Shown here one piece after another: positions 61,882-64,000 of a stretch of DNA of 64,000 nt; position 1 is the first letter of the stretch, and the number at the start of each line of letters is the position of its first letter. The notes under the pieces were generated by a model. It made no database searches, had not been told where the DNA came from, and saw only the letters and a program-made list of their open reading frames with translations. This DNA comes from Salinispirillum marinum (GTDB taxonomy: Bacteria; Pseudomonadota; Gammaproteobacteria; Pseudomonadales; Natronospirillaceae). The position numbers and the translations under genes are program-made. The stretch lies in NCBI RefSeq assembly GCF_042651565.1, contig NZ_JBHSDF010000002.1. One strand, given 5' to 3'.

Positions 61882-62676
61882 CTACAACTTAGGGGAATTA
61901 TCCGGACAGGCTTTCTGAGCTTCCGCGACCACTTCAAAGTCGTGATCATCCAACTCTGGTATCTCTTGATTTTTAAAGCTTTTATCCAAACGCTGCAACG
62001 TGCCGCACATACCATTCATGCGCTCGTCCACGGCGTGCATGTGGTCTAATAAGGCTCTTATGGCCTGCGCAATAGGGTCGGGCATATCGGAAACCCCGTA
62101 CGCATCAAAGCCTATTTTTTCGGCGATGGCTTGTCGTTTGTGCTCTGGGTCAATTGCATGGCTCGGACCCTTGATTACCCGACCGGGCACACCCACCACG
62201 GTGGCTCCGGCAGGTACAGCTTTGGTCACCACGGAATTCGACCCGATACGTGCATTGGCTCCGACCGTAAAAGGCCCCAGTACTTTTGCGCCTGCACCCA
62301 CCACCACGCCATCTTCCAGCGTCGGGTGACGCTTGCCTTTCTGCCAAGACGTGCCACCCAAGGTGACCCCCTGATAAATGGTCACATCGTCACCGATCTC
62401 TGCCGTCTCACCAATTACAATACCCATACCATGATCAATGAAGAATCGCCGCCCGATGGTTGCACCCGGATGAATCTCAATGCCAGTGACCCAACGGGCA
62501 AAGGTCGAGAGAAACCGCGCCAGCCACTTGAATTTCAGTTGCCATAGTTTGTGCGCCAAACGATGGAACATCACCGCATGCAGGCCCGGATAGGTGGTCA
62601 GAACTTCAAAGGTATTGCGCGCTGCTGGATCGCGGTCGAATACACTGGCAATGTCTTCCCGCACGGTCTTAAACAT
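61882..62676 (-). CDS. cysE: Serine O-acetyltransferase CysE
   Basis: The 264-residue enzyme has an N-terminal helical domain and the left-handed beta-helix with hexapeptide repeats (GATIGRRFFIDHGMGIVIGE, then IGDDVTIYQGVTLGGTSWQ, GVVVGAGAKVLGPFTVG). The active-site histidine lies in FIDHGMG and RHPTLEDG. It acetylates serine for cysteine synthesis. Its C-terminal extension, rich in charged residues, differs from E. coli CysE. The start overlaps the trmJ stop by 8 bases. Confidence 0.95.
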   Translation of the reverse strand: MFKTVREDIASVFDRDPAARNTFEVLTTYPGLHAVMFHRLAHKLWQLKFKWLARFLSTFARWVTGIEIHPGATIGRRFFIDHGMGIVIGETAEIGDDVTIYQGVTLGGTSWQKGKRHPTLEDGVVVGAGAKVLGPFTVGANARIGSNSVVTKAVPAGATVVGVPGRVIKGPSHAIDPEHKRQAIAEKIGFDAYGVSDMPDPIAQAIRALLDHMHAVDERMNGMCGTLQRLDKSFKNQEIPELDDHDFEVVAEAQKACPDNSPKL

Positions 62677-63415
62677 GGTCGCCTCGTTTCAGGGTTTTTT
62701 GCGTTTGACTGACAATGCCCCGCAAAATATTCAATTCGGTGGGCTCTGGCTGACCGCGCATATAAAAGCGGCGCAACTTCAACATGAGCTGACGTAGGTT
62801 ATTGGGGTCGGCAAAGTCAATATCAACCAACATTGCTTGCAGGTGCAGAAAAAAACCTTCGAGATCCTCCGCTTTAGCCCTCGGCCGCGCCTCTACCTCT
62901 AACGCCTCGACAGCCATGGTCGCCATGCGCAATTCGTACGCAATCACCTGCACCGCCGCCGCAATATTGAGTGAGCTGTAATCCGGATTGGCGGGAATGT
63001 GCACATGATAGTGACAGCGCGCCAACTCCTCATTCGTGAGGCCGCTGCGCTCTCGACCGAAGAGAATTGCGACATCGTCGTCGGCATCCACACTGGCCAA
63101 GGTTTGCGGCAGCTCGCGCGGGGTCAACATGGGCCACGGCAAAGCGCGATCACGGGCGCTGGTACCGACCACCAACGAGCAACCCGCTAAGGCATCGTCC
63201 AAGGTGTTAACCACGTGCATTTGTTGCAACACGTCATCCGCCCCGGAGGCGCGTGCTAACGCTTCTTCTGTCAACGGGTCCTGCTGCGGATTTACCGCCA
63301 CCAACCGTGTTAGCCCCATCGTTTTCATGGCCCGAGCCGCCGCGCCTAAATTGGCGGACAGTGAGGTTTCCACCATCACCATTCGTACGCGTGACCAATG
63401 AGACGAACTGAGCAA
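62669..63415 (-). CDS. trmJ: tRNA (cytidine/uridine-2'-O-)-methyltransferase TrmJ
   Basis: The 248-residue SPOUT enzyme has VRMVMVETSLSANLGAAARAM, LFGRERSGLTNEELARCHYH and IPANPDYSSLNIAAAVQVIAYE, the three motifs of the family. It 2'-O-methylates position 32 of tRNAs. It is divergent from the suhB homologue and overlaps cysE; a minus-strand TATAAT (63481-63486) is a likely -10 for it. Confidence 0.95.
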   Translation of the reverse strand: MLSSSHWSRVRMVMVETSLSANLGAAARAMKTMGLTRLVAVNPQQDPLTEEALARASGADDVLQQMHVVNTLDDALAGCSLVVGTSARDRALPWPMLTPRELPQTLASVDADDDVAILFGRERSGLTNEELARCHYHVHIPANPDYSSLNIAAAVQVIAYELRMATMAVEALEVEARPRAKAEDLEGFFLHLQAMLVDIDFADPNNLRQLMLKLRRFYMRGQPEPTELNILRGIVSQTQKTLKRGDHV

Positions 63416-63505
63416 AGTTACTCTCCCTTAGCGTTGGTTTTCTGTTAGAATTCGCGGTTCTGTGCTTTTTAACATTCTCAATTATACAGGGGCTGAACAG
63501 CTACC

Positions 63506-64000
63506 ATGCATCCTACTCTTAATATTGCATTAAGAGCAGCCCATGCTGCTTCTGAAAAACTGGTTTACACACGTGAACACTGGGCTACTCTAACCGAAGA
63601 AGCGGGCAGCGTCGATGCCACGCTGCAAGGCCTGCACGTAGGGGCTGCCAAGCGCGCTTTTACGGTATTGCACAACGCCCACCCCACCCATACCGTGACC
63701 TGCCAGCAAACGGGAACCTTTGAGGTTCGTGACGCTGAGCCTGATATTCATTGGGATGTGGACGTTCTGCTTGGCCAAACCAATTACACCCGAGGTCTAC
63801 CAGGCTGCGGCGTATTGATTACGCAATGGCACAAAAAACGTATGGAACACGCGTGTTTAGTGTTCCCGTTTTTGAATTTGGAAATCATGGTATCGCGTGG
63901 CCGTGGCTTGCAAGTCAATGGCCGTCGAGTGCGTACCCAACAAGTCGACCGCTTGGCGCGCGCTTTTTTTGGTGGCGACATGCGGCAACCGGAAACCTTC
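63506..64000 (+). CDS. suhB: SuhB homologue (IMPase family), catalytic motifs substituted, 3' end beyond window
   Basis: The 165 visible residues start MHPTLNIALRAAHAASEKLV, the normal SuhB start, and align with the IMPase fold throughout (HPTHTVTCQQTGTFE, DIHWDVDVLLGQTNYTRGLP, SRGRGLQVNGRRVR). The metal-binding motifs are altered: GEE is CQQ (residues 66-68), and DPLDGTTNF is DVLLGQTNY, so Asp86 is kept but the next metal Asp is Leu89 and the Thr is Gln91. It probably lacks phosphatase activity and may act only in rRNA antitermination with NusA. Position beside trmJ supports orthology. The gene runs past the window end. Confidence 0.75.
   Translation, partial: MHPTLNIALRAAHAASEKLVYTREHWATLTEEAGSVDATLQGLHVGAAKRAFTVLHNAHPTHTVTCQQTGTFEVRDAEPDIHWDVDVLLGQTNYTRGLPGCGVLITQWHKKRMEHACLVFPFLNLEIMVSRGRGLQVNGRRVRTQQVDRLARAFFGGDMRQPETF

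Noticed and set aside
1..64000. CRISPR arrays, rRNA operons or insertion sequences
   Set aside because: No regularly spaced direct repeats, rRNA signatures or transposase genes were found on either strand.

Overview
The window is a stretch of core chromosome from a gammaproteobacterium. Conserved neighbourhoods support this: hfq-hflX-hflK-hflC-hisZ-purA, rpsF-rpsR-rplI-dnaB, ftsH-folP-glmM-tpiA-secG-tRNA-Leu-rimP-nusA-infB-rbfA-truB-rpsO-pnp, and trmJ/cysE next to suhB. Pseudomonas-like traits (tpiA between glmM and secG, hisZ, a mutL carrying an endonuclease motif) with many chemotaxis and cation-transport genes suggest a marine or halophilic member of the Oceanospirillales/Pseudomonadales. 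That placement is inference. I see no prophage, insertion sequence, rRNA operon or CRISPR array.

Layout. 1-11 kb: 3' part of a RIO kinase gene, an Asp/Glu racemase-like gene, rluF, the methionine-salvage set mtnBCD with divergent mtnA, uppP, a six-helix chemoreceptor, a DesK/LuxR-type two-component pair and dnaB. 11-24 kb: ribosomal genes rplI-rpsR-rpsF, rlmB, rnr, purA, hisZ, hflC, hflK, hflX, hfq and miaA, all on the minus strand. 24-31 kb: mutL, amiB, tsaE, then divergent queG, an unknown gene, a cation/proton antiporter and a HAD hydrolase.

31-45 kb is the accessory part. It holds a MarR regulator with a Tat-exported nitroreductase-like protein and an 18-bp palindromic operator; a chemoreceptor/NIT-domain gene pair behind a sigma54-like promoter and a hairpin-plus-terminator leader; a vapBC-type toxin-antitoxin pair; a half-size GDT1 protein; a LysR regulator; an ABC-2 exporter; a DnaT-like gene overlapping a lambda-P-like helicase-loader gene; an aldo/keto reductase; and a cluster of His-rich and membrane proteins that looks like metal handling. 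45-64 kb returns to core genes: the pnp-to-ftsH transcription, translation and cell-wall block, yhbY, trhO, a tiny LuxR-type HTH protein, cysE, trmJ and the start of a suhB homologue.

The items most worth a second look are: (1) the leader at 33016-33124, where a sigma54-like promoter, a hexaloop hairpin of the ANTAR-target type and an intrinsic terminator precede a chemoreceptor with almost no periplasmic domain and a separate NIT-domain partner, suggesting a nitrate-tuned split receptor; (2) a SuhB homologue whose phosphatase catalytic residues are substituted; (3) a DnaT-like gene paired with a lambda-P-type loader where E. coli has dnaTC; (4) the His-rich cluster at 41.9-45.2 kb; (5) families of palindromic and dispersed intergenic repeats; (6) the lack of rlmE between yhbY and ftsH.
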